From: Planctomycetota bacterium
Lineage (GTDB): Bacteria > Planctomycetota > UBA1135 > GCA-002686595
NCBI GenBank assembly: GCA_029259655.1
Contig: JAJDET010000235.1
Span: 1-34,124 of the forward strand
DNA: 34,124 bases
Reading direction: 5' to 3'
How positions within the stretch are numbered: position 1 is the first letter of the stretch; every line of letters begins with the position of its first letter. Positions 6,636 to 14,481 of the stretch are shown here, piece after piece. The translations under genes were made by a program, and so were the position numbers. Below the pieces are notes generated by a model. That model was given only the letters and a program-made list of their open reading frames with translations. It did no database searches and was not told the origin of the DNA.

Positions 6636-7765
6636 TCGACGAGCACGATGCCCCGGGGTTGCATCCCCGTGTCGATGGGGTTGAGTTCCACCAGGCGGTC
6701 CGTGCGCGCGTTGACGACGTAGATCCCGGGCGTGAGCCCGAACCCCGCGAGGCCGCTCGGGATGAAGATGCGATGCGTCTTCGGGTCGTAGACGATGTCG
6801 TCGACGACGTCGCCCAGGAGGAAGAACGTCTCCGGCCCGGGCCGGACGCCGTCGGCGATCGAGAAGGGCTTCAGGTGCGTGGACGGAACGATGTCCGTGT
6901 GGAAGACGAAGTAGCCCTCCGTCGCGGTGATCATCACGAACCCGCCGATGTCGCTGATGAGGTCGTCCTTCTCGCTCAGGGCGAAGCCGATCGAGGCCAG
7001 CGTGTCGAGGTCGACCATCTCGATCCCCCCACGCTCGTCGAGACGGCTGTTCGAGGCGCTGACGAAGAGCGTGCGATCGACGATCTGCATCTTGAGATGG
7101 GGCGGCGCTCCCTGCAGCTCGACACCCTGGACGCCGGGCAGGCCCGGGTCGACGTCGATCAGCGCGTGCGTCCGGAGGTCGATCACAGCGAGCACGCCGC
7201 GATCGGGGAAGCTCGGCGCGTCCACCGGGAGCGGATCGGTCAGGGTCACCTGGACGAACAACCGGTAGCCGTCGCGCTCCATCGTGCCGAGCGCGATGTC
7301 CTCCCCCCCCGTGGCGAGCGGGGCCCGATCGACCGACGGCGAGATCGTCCCCGACTCGAGATCGATCCTGAGGAGCTTCGACTCGAAGCGGCGCGTGACG
7401 AGCGCGGTCCCGCGCCGTCGCAAGACGAACACGTCCTGCGGATCGCTGAACGGGCCCAGGTGAAAGGCCTCGGGATCGCCCTCACCGCGGCGCGGCACTC
7501 TCCAGATGGCGCCCGCAGCGGGATCGACCGCGTAGAGATCCTCGCCGAACGCGCGCAGGATGCGACCGCTCGCGGTGCTCGACTCCGTCCGCGCGATCCA
7601 GGGCGGCCCACCGAACACGCCGACCAGGCCCCCGCCGTCGGTCGTCACCGCGTACAGCCGCGGTTCGCCGTGCGGGACGATCAGAGGCGGTGCCAGCGTC
7701 CCCGGAACCTGCGCTCCCGAGACTCCGCCGGTGAGGATGAGCGCCAGAGAAGTCCACTTCCACAT
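6632..7765 (-). CDS. Secreted beta-propeller-like protein
   Basis: The 377-residue product has a signal peptide (MWKWTSLALILTGGVSGA) and then repeating blade-like segments. Examples are DLYAVDPAAGAIWRVPR, KLLRIDLESGTISPSV, VLAVIDLRTHALIDVD, IEMVDLDTLASIGFAL and IYVVNARTDRLVELNP. This is the style of YVTN/SMP-30-like six- or seven-bladed propellers that store or report bound values. No catalytic residues could be assigned. The start at 7765 is fixed by AGGAGG six bases upstream; the open frame continues upstream in low-complexity Arg-rich sequence that is not real. The gene is divergent from the nucleotidyltransferase gene. Confidence 0.85.
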   Translation of the reverse strand: MWKWTSLALILTGGVSGAQVPGTLAPPLIVPHGEPRLYAVTTDGGGLVGVFGGPPWIARTESSTASGRILRAFGEDLYAVDPAAGAIWRVPRRGEGDPEAFHLGPFSDPQDVFVLRRRGTALVTRRFESKLLRIDLESGTISPSVDRAPLATGGEDIALGTMERDGYRLFVQVTLTDPLPVDAPSFPDRGVLAVIDLRTHALIDVDPGLPGVQGVELQGAPPHLKMQIVDRTLFVSASNSRLDERGGIEMVDLDTLASIGFALSEKDDLISDIGGFVMITATEGYFVFHTDIVPSTHLKPFSIADGVRPGPETFFLLGDVVDDIVYDPKTHRIFIPSGLAGFGLTPGIYVVNARTDRLVELNPIDTGMQPRGIVLVD

Positions 7766-7771
7766 GCGTCG

Positions 7772-7777
7772 CCTCCT
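7772..7777 (-). promoter_or_regulatory. Ribosome-binding site deciding the propeller start
   Basis: AGGAGG on the minus strand, 6 bases before the ATG at 7765. It selects this start over a much longer upstream open frame. Confidence 0.75.
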
Positions 7778-7841
7778 GTGCCGATCGAGTCGGCCGGCCG
7801 TCGGTTCACTCCCCGAGTCTAACTCCGATCCCGGGAACAGG

Positions 7842-7847
7842 TATCCT
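7842..7847 (+). promoter_or_regulatory. Putative -10 element (TATCCT) for the nucleotidyltransferase gene
   Basis: TATCCT, preceded by GG, ends 13 bases before the ATG at 7861. A transcript from it would have a leader of only about 6-7 nt. No ribosome-binding site is visible. Confidence 0.35.
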
Positions 7848-7860
7848 GGGTGCGGCCGCG

Positions 7861-8799
7861 ATGGACGGGCGATCCCACGCACCTCCGCTCTTCGTCCTCG
7901 GAGGCAGCGACCTCTCTCGGGGAGCGCTGCCCGCCGGCACGGAGCAGCACCCGCTATCCGCCTACAAGGGCGCGGCGCTGCGCGTCTCCGGGCGTCCGCT
8001 CGTCTGTGAGCTCGCGGCGCGCTTCCGCGCGAGCGGGGCATTCGGCGAGACCTTCGTCGCGGGACCGCGCCGCGTGTACGAGGGCCTGGACCCGGAGCTT
8101 CACGTCGTCGATACCGACGCGGACGTCGCGACCAACGTGCGCGCGGCGATGGATGCCTTCCTGGAGCGTCACGCCGACGGCCCGATCGCCGTCACGGCCT
8201 GCGATGTCCTGCCGACGGTGGAGGAGATCGCCGAGCTCGCGCGCCTCTACCGCTCGACGGAGAGCGCGCTCTGGTTCCCGTTCGTGCGCGTGCCCGAGGA
8301 CCGGGCCGAGCTCGGTGCGTTCGCGTGGAAGCCAAAGTACACCTTCGCCCCGGAGCACGGGGAAGCCCCGGTCCGCATCCTGCCCGGACACCTCATCGTC
8401 GCCGATCCGCGCGCGCTGCGACTCCCTCTCCTCTACCGGCTGCTCGAGGCAGCCTATCGCACGCGCAATCGCTCGGTCGGGACGCGCAAGAGCGCGATGC
8501 TGCGGAGCACGCTCTCCGGTCTCGTGCGACAGGACCTTCTGCACCTCGTCTCGGCGCGCCTCCCGATCCTGACCTGGGTCGTCGTGAAGAACGGCATCGC
8601 GCTCGCTCGCGATCTCCGCGCACGCAGGCTCACGATCGCCGGTCTCGAGCACCGCGTGGGGCGAATCCTCCTGAAGGCCCGCTATCGAAAGCGCCATCCC
8701 CTGCATGGCGTTCGCCTGCCCGTCGTCGACGCGCTCAGCCTGGCCGAGGACATCGACACGGAGGAGGAGGCGCGGGACGCGGGAGCGACGGTGGCCTGA
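7861..8799 (+). CDS. MobA-like nucleotidyltransferase (GT-A fold)
   Basis: The 312-residue product resembles MobA-like NTP transferases. The N-terminal strand-loop FVLGGSD leads to a segment LSAYKGAALRVSGRPLVCELAARF that matches the usual K-x-h-h-x-h-x-GxPLh... pattern. The acidic strand end TACDVLPT (around residues 112-119) would bind metal and sugar or nucleotide. The C-terminus LAEDIDTEEEARDAG matches the DIDTPEDL ending of this superfamily. The canonical GGxSxRMG loop is altered (GGSDLSRGALPAG), so the nucleotide or the reaction may differ from MobA. It could act on a sugar phosphate or alcohol phosphate. A perfect 34-bp-arm hairpin repeat begins 5 bp after the stop codon. Confidence 0.75.
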   Translation: MDGRSHAPPLFVLGGSDLSRGALPAGTEQHPLSAYKGAALRVSGRPLVCELAARFRASGAFGETFVAGPRRVYEGLDPELHVVDTDADVATNVRAAMDAFLERHADGPIAVTACDVLPTVEEIAELARLYRSTESALWFPFVRVPEDRAELGAFAWKPKYTFAPEHGEAPVRILPGHLIVADPRALRLPLLYRLLEAAYRTRNRSVGTRKSAMLRSTLSGLVRQDLLHLVSARLPILTWVVVKNGIALARDLRARRLTIAGLEHRVGRILLKARYRKRHPLHGVRLPVVDALSLAEDIDTEEEARDAGATVA

Positions 8800-8804
8800 G
8801 GGAG

Positions 8805-8900
8805 CGGAGCCGCGACAACCAGCAGCGGATTCGACCGTTGGAGACTCCGCTTGCTCAGGCCCGCTGACGGTCGAATCCGCTGCTGGTTGTCGCGGCTCCG
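8805..8900. repeat. Long perfect palindromic repeat (34-bp arms, 28-bp loop)
   Basis: The arm 8805-8838 (starting CGGAGCCGCGACAACCAGCA) is the exact reverse complement of 8867-8900, with a 28-bp spacer. It begins 5 bp after the stop codon of the nucleotidyltransferase gene. A second copy of the left arm starts at 34105, also just after a stop codon, so this is a dispersed family linked to gene ends. It may act as a terminator, an mRNA 3'-end stabiliser or a non-autonomous mobile palindrome. It has no T-tract. Confidence 0.88.
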
Positions 8901-8910
8901 TACCGCTCGG

Positions 8911-8916
8911 TATGCT
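8911..8916 (+). promoter_or_regulatory. Putative -10 element (TATGCT) before the small membrane protein gene
   Basis: TATGCT, preceded by CGG, lies directly after the palindromic repeat and about 65 bp before the ATG at 8981. No convincing -35 box is present. The repeat arm would overlap the -35 region. Confidence 0.3.
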
Positions 8917-8980
8917 CGCGCCCCGAGCCCGCCCGGAGGAGGCGGGCCCCATCGAACCGGCTCGAACGAGGAGATAGGGC

Positions 8981-9544
8981 ATGGAGTTTCTCGTCGCACT
9001 GTGGCTCCCCATCCTGGTGGCTGCGGTCCTGGTGTTCATCGTGAGCTCGGTCATCCACATGGCGGTCCCGATCCACAAGAACGACTACAAGAAGCTCGCT
9101 GACGAGGACGGCGTCCTCGAGGCCATGCGCGAGAAAGGGGTGCAGCCCGGCGAGTACATGTTCCCCAACGCAGGTTCGATGAAGGAGTGCGGGTCGCCGG
9201 AGATGATCGCGAAGTTCGAGCAGGGGCCCGTCGGGTTCATGACCGTGCTCACGCCCGGGCCCATGAACATGGGCAAGTTCCTCTCCCAGTGGTTCGTGTT
9301 CACGATCGTGATGAGCGTCTTCGTCGCCTACACCGCGTCCTTCTCGCTCCCCGACGGCGCCGCCTACATGGACGTCTTCCGGCTCACCGGAACGGTCGCG
9401 TTCCTGGGCTATGCCGGCTGCGTCGCGACCAACTCCATCTGGAAGGGTGTGAGCTGGATGGTCACCGCGAAGTTCCTCTTCGACGGGCTGCTGTACGCTC
9501 TGGCCACAGCCGGCGCGTTCGCCTGGCTGTGGCCGGAGGCGTAG
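8981..9544 (+). CDS. Conserved-type small membrane protein, function unknown
   Basis: The 187-residue product has an N-terminal membrane span (residues 3-28, LVALWLPILVAAVLVFIVSSVIHMAV). A hydrophilic segment follows, with KNDYKKLADEDGVLEAMREKGVQPGEYMFP, and then about three more spans between residues 100 and 185. The pattern 'SSVIHMxxPxHKNDYKKLxDED' looks like that of an uncharacterised bacterial membrane family. I cannot assign a function. The ribosome-binding site GAGGAG lies 7 bp before the ATG. The gene converges on the oxidase gene with four bases between the stop codons. Confidence 0.8.
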   Translation: MEFLVALWLPILVAAVLVFIVSSVIHMAVPIHKNDYKKLADEDGVLEAMREKGVQPGEYMFPNAGSMKECGSPEMIAKFEQGPVGFMTVLTPGPMNMGKFLSQWFVFTIVMSVFVAYTASFSLPDGAAYMDVFRLTGTVAFLGYAGCVATNSIWKGVSWMVTAKFLFDGLLYALATAGAFAWLWPEA

Positions 9545-9548
9545 CGCC

Positions 9549-11204
9549 CTACTCCACGCGGACGATCCTCGCCACGGAGGGGACTCCGCGTCGATCGAGG
9601 ACGAAGAGCATGTAGTAGCCCGGAGGGGCGACGCGCGGGTCGGACGGCGCGACGATCTCGGTGAGATGACCGAGTCCGAAGGGCAGGGTGACCTGGCCGA
9701 CGGTCGCGAGCTCCACGTAGCGCTGGTTCGCGTCGAACGAGTGCGTCACCGAACCGAGCCCCATCAGCACGACCTCCGCCGGTGCGCGGCCCTTCGACCG
9801 GACGACGTAGCTGGTCCCGAACTGCAGCTCTTCGGGCGCGTCGATGATCCTGGGCCGACGCCCGGCGAACAGGTAGCTCGGGTAGTAGTAGCGAAAGTTC
9901 GTCTTCTCGGCCTGCTCACCCGTGTTGATGTCCTGGCCGCCGGCCACGAGGACGCGACCGTCCGGCAGGAGCAGGGAGACGTTGTGATAGCCGCGGATCT
10001 CGCTCGTGAACGAAGCGCCGAGCGCAACGTCGAACCCGTTCCGCGGATCGACGTAGGTGGCGTGCCGCAGCCCCTGCGTCCCGTTCTTGTTGTGCCCGGT
10101 CACGACGAGCACGCGGCCGTCCGGCAGGAGCACGCTGGTCGGGTGGTGGCGCATGACTCCCATGTCGGTGCGCGGGAGCCACGTCTCCTGGACCGGATCG
10201 AAGACGTCCACGTGCTGCATGTGCGACGTCCCATGGGCGCCCCCCGCGAGGAGCGCGCTCCCGTTCGAGTAGCCCCACTCGCCGTCCGTCACGCGAATCG
10301 GAAGCGGCGCGGTCGTCACACCGTGGTTGGGAATCTCTCCCGGGAGAGTCCCGGGACGGGGGTTCGAGCAGGCCGACCACTTGTCGGGCCCGCCCAGCGA
10401 CGCCAGCACGGGAATCCCCTGGTGGCCGAACATCAGGAGGTCGTTCCCATCCGTCTGGCGCGGCAGGACGACCGTGTGCGTGTAGTCCGAGTTGTAGACC
10501 TCGGTCGGGGTCTCGCCCACGTCGGAGAAGATCGTCCACGCGCCGGAGGCCGGGTCGAAGACCTCCGCCGAGAGGTTGTTCGACTGGAAGGGAGCAATGA
10601 TGTCGAGGCCGGAGATCGTGAACAGCCGCCCGTCGGGCAGGCGCGACACCGTCGGGTACCAGCGTGCGGGGGTCCCGAGCCCGCCCACGGCGAGCATGTC
10701 GGCCGGCACGCGCGACCAGCTCGAGCCGTCGAACAGCGTGGCGTAGGACAGCCCGAACGCGTACAGGTCACCCGTGACGAAGTCGATCACGCCGCGCGTT
10801 CCGCCGACGGTGAAGAGCTCGCCTTCGCTCGTGAGCGTGTGTCCGCTGCAGAAGAGCGTGTCGTCGACGAAGTAGGGCGGGAAGACGAAGGCGTTGGCGT
10901 CGACGGGCTCGACCCGGTCGAGCACCGTCCGTTCCGGGGGCGGGGGGACCCAGAGCGGCGTCGGAGCGAGCGAGAAGGCGGCCTTGCGAGTCTCGGACAC
11001 GACGGTGGGATCCTCGAGCTCGCGCTCGTAGCCCATGAAGACGACCGTCCCGTCCGGCATGAGCGTCGCGTGGATCGGCGCGGCGTACCAGCCGTCCGCT
11101 GCGCGCAACGTGACGAGGTCGCTCCAGGCGTCGGGGACCTGGGGTGTGGCCTGAGCGGCGAGGGGGGCGCACAGGGTGAGCGCCACGAGGGTGTGCGAGT
11201 ACAT
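9549..11204 (-). CDS. Probable secreted copper-radical oxidase (galactose/glyoxal oxidase family)
   Basis: The 551-residue product has a signal peptide (MYSHTLVALTLCAPLAAQA), a Kelch-type seven-bladed propeller with repeated LLPDGRVLV.GG strands, and a C-terminal DUF1929 domain (about 440-551, starting YYYPSYLFAGRRPRI). These copper enzymes oxidise alcohols or aldehydes and make H2O2 with a Cys-Tyr cofactor. The ligand set can be matched by motif. Cys119 (LFCSGH) and Tyr183 (RWYPT) would form the thioether. Tyr406-His407 (RGYHNVSLLLPDG) and His488 (VTHSFDANQR) would bind copper. All five residues are present, so the protein is probably active. RWYPT favours the glyoxal-oxidase side over galactose oxidase. 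The start at 11204 follows a perfect AAGGAGG. Confidence 0.88.
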   Translation of the reverse strand: MYSHTLVALTLCAPLAAQATPQVPDAWSDLVTLRAADGWYAAPIHATLMPDGTVVFMGYERELEDPTVVSETRKAAFSLAPTPLWVPPPPERTVLDRVEPVDANAFVFPPYFVDDTLFCSGHTLTSEGELFTVGGTRGVIDFVTGDLYAFGLSYATLFDGSSWSRVPADMLAVGGLGTPARWYPTVSRLPDGRLFTISGLDIIAPFQSNNLSAEVFDPASGAWTIFSDVGETPTEVYNSDYTHTVVLPRQTDGNDLLMFGHQGIPVLASLGGPDKWSACSNPRPGTLPGEIPNHGVTTAPLPIRVTDGEWGYSNGSALLAGGAHGTSHMQHVDVFDPVQETWLPRTDMGVMRHHPTSVLLPDGRVLVVTGHNKNGTQGLRHATYVDPRNGFDVALGASFTSEIRGYHNVSLLLPDGRVLVAGGQDINTGEQAEKTNFRYYYPSYLFAGRRPRIIDAPEELQFGTSYVVRSKGRAPAEVVLMGLGSVTHSFDANQRYVELATVGQVTLPFGLGHLTEIVAPSDPRVAPPGYYMLFVLDRRGVPSVARIVRVE

Positions 11205-11210
11205 CGCGAT

Positions 11211-11217
11211 CCTCCTT
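11211..11217 (-). promoter_or_regulatory. Strong ribosome-binding site for the oxidase gene
   Basis: AAGGAGG on the minus strand, 6 bases before the ATG at 11204. It fixes the start and excludes a 139-codon upstream extension of the open frame. Confidence 0.85.
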
Positions 11218-11280
11218 GAGGGTTGCCGGGCGAAGTCGGTCAGGGTTCGCCCCGCCGACGTCCGGCGGTTCTCGGCGTGA

Positions 11281-11649
11281 ACCGAGAACCCGGAATCCTC
11301 CCCCGCATTCGTCAGCGACGGGATCGCCCTCCCGCTCAACCTCCCCGGGCTCTCGAACCAGAGCTTGAGCGCGCTGATCGCGCTCCTCCTCGACCCGGAG
11401 CGCGTGGTCCATCCCCTGCTCTCCGGCACCAACCTGCTGAAGGAGCCCTTCTTCGTGAGCCCGTTCGCGTTGATCACGGACATCGGAACGCTCGACGCCA
11501 ACGGCTCGGCCACGGCGCAGCTCGAGGTGCCCGCCGATCCGCTCCTGGCCGGAATGACGCTCCACCACGCGTACCTGGTCAAGCGCAAGCGCGGCGGCAA
11601 CGTCTCCGTCTTCGCGAGCAACGCGGTCCAGCTCGACCTGACTCCCTGA
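11281..11649 (+). pseudogene. Remnant of a secreted protein's C-terminal domain
   Basis: This frame encodes about 122 residues before a TGA. The middle and end (DGIALPLNLPGL, ALITDIGTLDANGSATAQL, VPADPLLAGMTLHHAYLV, VFASNAVQLDLTP) read like the beta-rich C-terminal domain of secreted proteins of this kind of bacterium. The end of the beta-helix protein at 3687-4889 has a similar style. No ATG or GTG starts it: the first possible start is a TTG at 11365 inside the domain, and a stop at 11278 closes the frame. There is no signal peptide. The likeliest reading is a 5'-truncated gene that kept its 3' end and terminator hairpin. A short TTG-started gene (94 residues) is the alternative. Confidence 0.5.
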
Positions 11650-11686
11650 CGACAGGGCGGCGGGTCGCCGCGGCGCCCGTCGTCAG
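11646..11686. terminator. Bidirectional hairpin spanning two facing stop codons
   Basis: CTGACGAC at 11646-11653 pairs with GTCGTCAG at 11679-11686, and the inner blocks GGGCG/CGCCC and GCGG/CCGC extend the stem. The TGA of the plus-strand remnant (11647-11649) and the TGA of the radical SAM gene (complement of 11683-11685) lie in the outer arms. The structure can terminate or cap transcripts from both sides. No T-tract is present. Confidence 0.65.
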
Positions 11687-13305
11687 GAACCGACCGGGTG
11701 CGGCGTGACGCCGGACGCGCGGTCCTGCTGGATCTTGTCCTTCGACGTCTGACCCGAGACGCGCACCCAGGCCGCGAGCATCTTCTGCTCGATCGGGAAC
11801 GCGTAGTTGTTGTGGCCCAGGCGCCAGGCCGCGATGCGGCCGAGCAGACTCCGGAAACCGCGCGAGCCCTCGTGGATGTGGCCGTCGTAGAGCGACGCCG
11901 TCGCGTGGTAGCGCTTCCACATGCGCTCGACCAACGGGGGCAAGTGCACGTCGTCGTACTCGAGCTTGTACTCGAGGTGCGAGCCCCACTCCTCGAGCGC
12001 CGTCGGAGGCTCGTAGCCGAGCTTCAGCGCCGTCTCGTAGTCCTCGCTGCCCGGGATCGCGCGGAACGGGAAGATGTCGGACGCCGAGCCCTTGTAGCGC
12101 AGCTTGATCATCGCCGCCATGCGCAGCGTCTGGAGCATCGACTCCTGGCTCTCGCCCGGGTACCCGATGATCCACGTACAGCCGGTCGTGATCTTGCGGT
12201 CGTAGAGACGATCGAGCGCCAGCGTCAGGTGGTCCTCGAGGTCGATCTTCTTCTTGATGTTCGTCTGCTGCTCCTCGGAGCCCGCCTCGGCGCCCATCAC
12301 CGCCAGGTGCATGCGCGAGTCGCCCAGGAGATCGACCGACGATTCCTTGTAGCGCGCGACCGTCTCGATCTCGTAGGTCGCGTTCCAGTGGAACGGCGAG
12401 CCGTGCTCGATGAGCTTCTCGCAGAAGGCGTTCGAACGCTTCTCCGCCACACCGAAGTTGGCGTCCTGGAAGCGCACGATGTTGAACTTGAAGCGGTCCT
12501 GGAGCTCGAGCAGATCTTCCGCGAGCGCGTCGCCCGCGATCGCCTTCCAGCGCCGCGACGTCACGATCGGGCTGCAGCAGAAGGTGCAGGGCTCGGGGCA
12601 ACCGTAGCTCGAGAAGAAGCTGAAGCCGCGGAACGGCTCGCCCTCCTTCCAGTCGAGCGGGTCGGGGTAGCGGTGGCGGACCTTCATCGAGCCCGGATCG
12701 TTCTGGAGCTCGACGTACTTCTCGAACTCGAGCAGGTGCCACGGCACGGGCGGGATCTTGTCGAAGCCGACGATGACGCGACTCGCGGTCTTGACCATCT
12801 CCCCGTCGCGCCACAGCGCGAGACCCGGGACGTCGTCGAGCGGCGTTCCGTTCTCGAGGGCCTGGACCACCTCCCAGAAGGTCATCTCGCCCTGGCCCAG
12901 TGCGACGGCGTCGGCGATGCCCTCGACGAAGTACTGGCGCGGGTAGCAGCTCGGGAACCAGCCGCCCCAGATGATCGGAAGGTCGGGGAAGCGCTCGCGG
13001 ACGACGCGCGCGACCTCGGCGCCGTGAGCCACCTGGTAGCCGAGGATGCAGGAGCTCGCGAAGAGCAGCGCACCCTCGCACAGCTCCATCAGCTGCTCGA
13101 GGTAGTCCTCGTGGATCATCGCGTCCACGAGGTGCACCTCGTAGCCCTCCTGGACGGGGAAGGTGGCGATCTGGAGCAGCTCCAGGGGCGTCAGATCGGC
13201 CGCCACCCGCACGCCCTCTGCCGGATTGGCGCGGTGCGGCAGGAAGAGGACGATGTGCTTCTTCGAACGCTGGATCATCTTGGGTGCGGAGCGCGGACGG
13301 GGCAT
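11683..13305 (-). CDS. B12-binding-domain radical SAM protein
   Basis: The 540-residue product has an N-terminal cobalamin-binding-like Rossmann domain (about 17-160: IVLFLPHRANP, LTPLELLQIATFPVQEGYEVHLVDA, IIWGGWFPSCYP, EGIADAVALGQGE). A radical SAM domain follows, with the CxxxCxxC iron-sulfur motif at Cys236, Cys240 and Cys243 (YGCPEPCTFC). Later strands include VMGAEAGSEE and TTGCTWIIGYPGES, typical of the class-B group. Such enzymes methylate unreactive carbons or rearrange carbon skeletons; the substrate is unknown here. The gene lies 135 bp downstream of the LnmK-like gene on the same strand and may act on the same ACP-bound or derived molecule. ATGs at 13305 and 13278 are both possible, and neither has a good ribosome-binding site. 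Confidence 0.9.
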   Translation of the reverse strand: MPRPRSAPKMIQRSKKHIVLFLPHRANPAEGVRVAADLTPLELLQIATFPVQEGYEVHLVDAMIHEDYLEQLMELCEGALLFASSCILGYQVAHGAEVARVVRERFPDLPIIWGGWFPSCYPRQYFVEGIADAVALGQGEMTFWEVVQALENGTPLDDVPGLALWRDGEMVKTASRVIVGFDKIPPVPWHLLEFEKYVELQNDPGSMKVRHRYPDPLDWKEGEPFRGFSFFSSYGCPEPCTFCCSPIVTSRRWKAIAGDALAEDLLELQDRFKFNIVRFQDANFGVAEKRSNAFCEKLIEHGSPFHWNATYEIETVARYKESSVDLLGDSRMHLAVMGAEAGSEEQQTNIKKKIDLEDHLTLALDRLYDRKITTGCTWIIGYPGESQESMLQTLRMAAMIKLRYKGSASDIFPFRAIPGSEDYETALKLGYEPPTALEEWGSHLEYKLEYDDVHLPPLVERMWKRYHATASLYDGHIHEGSRGFRSLLGRIAAWRLGHNNYAFPIEQKMLAAWVRVSGQTSKDKIQQDRASGVTPHPVGS

Positions 13306-13440
13306 CAGAGTCTATCCAATTCTGACGTGCAGGGGAGGTTGGCCGGCCGGGAGCCGCGGCGCCGTGCGACGGGGCTCATCGGACCGCGGAGCGGCCCGGG
13401 CCGAGGGAATCGTTTTCGGGGCGCCGGAGGGCCGTCGCGC
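13306..13440. other. Gap between radical SAM and LnmK-like genes
   Basis: These 135 bp hold no gene. On the minus strand a TAGACT box (13309-13314) lies only 3 bp before the ATG at 13305. If it is a real -10 element, transcription would start within the annotated first codons and the ATG at 13278 would be the true start. No terminator with a T-tract is seen, so read-through from the upstream genes is also possible. Confidence 0.35.
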
Positions 13441-14481
13441 TCAGCCTGCGTGCGTCTCCAGGAACCGCCGGGCCTCGGCCTGGAGCGTCTTGATCCGGTT
13501 GGGGATCGTCAGCCGCTTGACCGCCCGGGAGCGCGCCATGAGCACGCCGTCCGACTCGCGGTAGAGCTCGAAGTCGAGGACGAGCCGCGTGAAGATCGTC
13601 GCCGTGACGTCGGGCTGCTCGATCGACTCGGGGTCGCCGGCGAGGGACATCGAGCAGTAGACGTGGACTCGATCCGTCGGCGCGGCGTTCGCGAAGTAGT
13701 ACGTGCTCCGGTGCTCGCAGGCCAGGAACTGCGTCAGGTGCGACGAGAAGGGCCGCGGCAAGCGGCGCAGGAGCGTGATCCGCTCCGCGTAGTTCATCAT
13801 CGCGACGTAGCGCGCGAAGTAGAGCAGACCGGCGCCGTTGAGGTCGTTCTCCGGGGTGATCTCGTAGACGACGGGAGCCTCGTCGGTCAGGGTCAGCGGG
13901 CGTCCTCCTTCATGACCGGGCTGGCCGGGGAGGTCGACCCGGTTCGTGACGAGGACCTCTTCGTGGCGGGAGAGGCCGTGGGGCTTGCCGGCCGTCTCCG
14001 GGACGTCCTTGTTCTGGATCCCCGCCGGCCGGAACGTCTTCAGCCGCTGGTTGCCCGCGAGGCGCGCGACGAGCGCGTTGGTCATGTAGATCCACGGCAG
14101 CCCCATCCGGTCGAGGTCCTCGCGCGTGCCGATTCCCCGCAGCGTCGCGTCGTCCGGCTTCTCGTCCCGGCTGACGACCACGAAGCCCTCGACGAACTGC
14201 TTCGCGTAGAAGCGGACGGCGCCGGAGAGGTGGAGCAGGTCGCCCTCGTGGAACTGACCGATGTCGCCGGGCCGGAAGCTGGCCTCGACGTTGATGAAGG
14301 AGGCGTACAGCCGATCGCCGGCGTCGTTCGCCAGCTCGTGGGAGGGGCAGTCGAGCGCCTCTCCGATCTGCCCCCACTGCATGTCGCCGGCCAGCTTGAT
14401 CAGCTCCACCTCGGAGAGCTGGTCGGGGATCATGTGCGGCATCCCGATCCGGATCGGGACGGACTTGACGACGGGGTCCAT
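13441..14481 (-). CDS. LnmK/Pnap_2097-type acyltransferase/decarboxylase-like protein
   Basis: The 346-residue product opens with IRIGMPHMIPDQLSEVELIKLAGDMQWGQIGEAL, followed by GDRLYASFINVEASF and FHEGDLLHLSG. This matches the pattern I know from the LnmK family (TIGR04098/04099, double hot-dog fold). LnmK of leinamycin synthesis decarboxylates methylmalonyl-CoA and loads the propionyl group on the ACP LnmL. Here too an ACP gene sits directly upstream, and the stop and start overlap as TGATG, implying translational coupling. The C-terminal third (DRVHVYCSMSLAGD, ATIFTRLVLDFELYRESDG) would be the second hot-dog repeat. The catalytic tyrosine could not be placed without an alignment. No polyketide synthase lies nearby, so the substrate and product may differ from leinamycin's. 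Confidence 0.7.
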   Translation of the reverse strand: MDPVVKSVPIRIGMPHMIPDQLSEVELIKLAGDMQWGQIGEALDCPSHELANDAGDRLYASFINVEASFRPGDIGQFHEGDLLHLSGAVRFYAKQFVEGFVVVSRDEKPDDATLRGIGTREDLDRMGLPWIYMTNALVARLAGNQRLKTFRPAGIQNKDVPETAGKPHGLSRHEEVLVTNRVDLPGQPGHEGGRPLTLTDEAPVVYEITPENDLNGAGLLYFARYVAMMNYAERITLLRRLPRPFSSHLTQFLACEHRSTYYFANAAPTDRVHVYCSMSLAGDPESIEQPDVTATIFTRLVLDFELYRESDGVLMARSRAVKRLTIPNRIKTLQAEARRFLETHAG

